A stretch of DNA of 64,000 bases, from NCBI GenBank assembly GCA_035555595.1, contig DATMGK010000045.1, positions 1-64,000 on the forward strand, read 5' to 3'. Numbering within the stretch: the first letter of the stretch is position 1; every line of letters begins with the position of its first letter. Of this stretch, positions 62,751 to 64,000 are shown in pieces. Origin of the DNA: Croceibacterium_A sp035555595. Its GTDB lineage: Bacteria; Pseudomonadota; Alphaproteobacteria; Sphingomonadales; Sphingomonadaceae. Under the pieces are notes generated by a model. It searched no databases. It had not been told where the DNA came from and worked only from the letters and a program-made list of their open reading frames with translations. The translations under genes were made by a program, and so were the position numbers.

Positions 62751-64000
62751 ATGCCAATCGCCATCAAGATGCCCGCCCTGTCCCCGACCATGGAGGAAGG
62801 GACGCTGGCCAAATGGCTGGTGAAAGTCGGCGACAAGGTTTCCGCCGGTGACATCATGGCCGAAATCGAAACCGACAAGGCGACGATGGAATTCGAAGCC
62901 GTCGATGAAGGCACGATCGCTGACATCGCCGTGCCGGAAGGGACGGAAGGCGTTAAGGTCGGCACCGTGATCGCCACTCTTGCGGAAGAGGGTGAGGATG
63001 CAGCCAGCGTGAAGCCCGCTGGCGGGGACGAGAAGGCAGAGGCTCCTTCGCCTGCTCCCGCATCGGAAGAAAAGGCAGAAACCGCCGCTCCTGCCCCTGC
63101 ACCCGCTCCAACACCGGTAGCCCGACCTGCGCCGTCCCCGGCGCCTGCCGCCAGCGGCGACCGTGTGGTGGCCTCTCCCCTCGCGAAGCGCATCGCCGCG
63201 GACAAGGGAATCGATCTTTCCACGCTCAAGGGCAGCGGCCCCAACGGCCGCATCGTGAAGGCCGATGTGGAAGGCGCGAAGGCCGGAGCAACCGCTCTTG
63301 CTGCCGCTTCTGCCGCAGCACCGGTTGCCACACCGGCCGCCGCGCAGGATTTCGGCATCCCGCACGAGGTCGAAAAACTCAGCGGCATGCGCAAGACGAT
63401 CGCCCGCCGCCTGACAGAGGCGAAGCAGCAGATCCCGCACATCTACCTCACCGTGGATATCCGCCTCGATCCGCTGCTGAAGCTGCGCGGTGAACTGAAC
63501 AAGGCGCTGGAAGCGCGCGGGGTGAAGCTTTCGGTCAACGACCTGCTGATCAAGGCGCTGGCGCAAGCCCTGCTTCAGGTGCCGAGCTGCAACGTCCAGT
63601 TCGCGGGCGATACCCTGCTGAAGTTCACGCGCGCGGATATCTCCGTGGCCGTTTCCATCCCCGGCGGCCTCATCACCCCCATCATCACCGATGCGGGCGG
63701 GAAAACGATCAGCACCATCAGCACCGAGATGAAGGATCTGGCGGAGCGTGCGCGCGAGGGTAAGCTGGCGCCTCATGAATATCAGGGCGGCACCGCCTCG
63801 ATCAGCAACATGGGCATGTTCGGCATCAAGCACTTCGATGCGATCATCAATCCGCCGCAGGCGATGATCATGGCCATCGGTGCGGGTGAGAAGCGCCCCT
63901 ATGTGATCGACGACGCGCTCCAGATCGCCACTGTGATGACCGTTACCGGCAGCTTCGATCACCGCGCCATCGACGGTGCGGACGGGGCCGCAATGATGAA
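62751..64000 (+). CDS. pdhC: Pyruvate dehydrogenase E2 (dihydrolipoamide acetyltransferase), 3' end cut by window edge
   Basis: The frame is open from ATG 62751 to the window edge: 416 codons of an expected 430-odd. The N-terminal lipoyl domain has the modified Lys43 (IETDKATMEF). An Ala/Pro-rich linker (SPAPASEEKAETAAPAPAP) leads to the E1/E3-binding domain (VVASPLAKRIAADKGID). The catalytic domain contains GSFDHRAIDGADGAAMM with the active-site His near the cut. It transfers acetyl groups to CoA in the PDH complex. Probably the E1 genes lie elsewhere. Confidence 0.96.
   Translation, partial: MPIAIKMPALSPTMEEGTLAKWLVKVGDKVSAGDIMAEIETDKATMEFEAVDEGTIADIAVPEGTEGVKVGTVIATLAEEGEDAASVKPAGGDEKAEAPSPAPASEEKAETAAPAPAPAPTPVARPAPSPAPAASGDRVVASPLAKRIAADKGIDLSTLKGSGPNGRIVKADVEGAKAGATALAAASAAAPVATPAAAQDFGIPHEVEKLSGMRKTIARRLTEAKQQIPHIYLTVDIRLDPLLKLRGELNKALEARGVKLSVNDLLIKALAQALLQVPSCNVQFAGDTLLKFTRADISVAVSIPGGLITPIITDAGGKTISTISTEMKDLAERAREGKLAPHEYQGGTASISNMGMFGIKHFDAIINPPQAMIMAIGAGEKRPYVIDDALQIATVMTVTGSFDHRAIDGADGAAMM

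Noticed and set aside
62706..63962. 418-codon minus-strand frame opposite pdhC
   Set aside because: pdhC is clear on the plus strand with lipoyl and catalytic motifs; the antisense frame is Gly/Arg/His-rich noise.

Overview
This window is a GC-rich (about 63% by eye), gene-dense chromosomal segment of an alphaproteobacterium. It is almost certainly Sphingomonadales and probably Erythrobacteraceae-like. The evidence is the alphaproteobacterial gene sets and orders (recN-ligA, rdgB-rph-hrcA-grpE, dnaK-dnaJ), an archaeal/eukaryotic-type ProS, PhaR, a LigF-like glutathione transferase, and many one-to-four-base start/stop overlaps. It opens inside recN and closes just before the end of the pyruvate dehydrogenase E2 gene. 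I see no rRNA, tRNA, prophage, insertion sequence or CRISPR array. This is mostly core genome, and I do not claim a new multi-gene system.

Layout: 1-3469 holds recN (3' part), two small lipoproteins and ligA. 3518-8415 holds trmFO, a YhhN-family membrane protein and gyrA. 8713-14477 holds a secreted repeat protein, then ychF, pth, rplY and two tandem TraB/GumN lipoproteins, all on the minus strand. 14630-20650 holds glyQ-glyS and ppdK. 20651-29343 holds a methyltransferase and comF (divergent), hisI, an acyl-CoA dehydrogenase, a dienelactone hydrolase, cysK, two transport/signalling genes and tyrS. 29393-34373 holds a DOMON-like protein coupled to a NamZ-family muramidase, the LigF-like transferase, a DUF817 membrane protein and a soluble receptor-like protein. 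34380-46123 is housekeeping: parE, an LpoA-like lipoprotein, rsmI-yraN-gshB-dedA, xerC-hemW, a CAP protein, rdgB-rph, hrcA-grpE. 46246-49439 is a short accessory stretch between grpE and dnaK (GT87 enzyme of low GC, PH-domain protein, glycine-zipper lipoprotein, HEMTH protein, copper chaperone). 49603-64000 holds dnaK-dnaJ, radA, cvpA, a NifU-like protein, an MFS transporter, alr, phaR, proS, rnr, a universal stress protein and pdhC.

Functional themes are protein quality control (hrcA, grpE, dnaK, dnaJ), translation (glyQS, tyrS, proS, pth, rplY, ychF, trmFO, rsmI), DNA topology and repair (recN, ligA, gyrA, parE, xerC, radA), and envelope functions (alr, NamZ, LpoA-like, several lipoproteins).

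The points most worth a second look are: (1) a roughly 700-bp low-GC patch inside glyS that looks like recombination from a foreign allele; (2) a GTTC-N7-GTTC LexA-type box just before radA; (3) a heat-shock sigma-factor-type promoter before dnaK; (4) hairpins that enclose the stop codons of convergent genes; (5) two genes whose only well-placed start is CTG; (6) the LigF-like enzyme; (7) a Glu-to-Gln change at the EHG motif of the NamZ homologue; and (8) the loss of expected cysteines in the NifU-like protein and in ProS.
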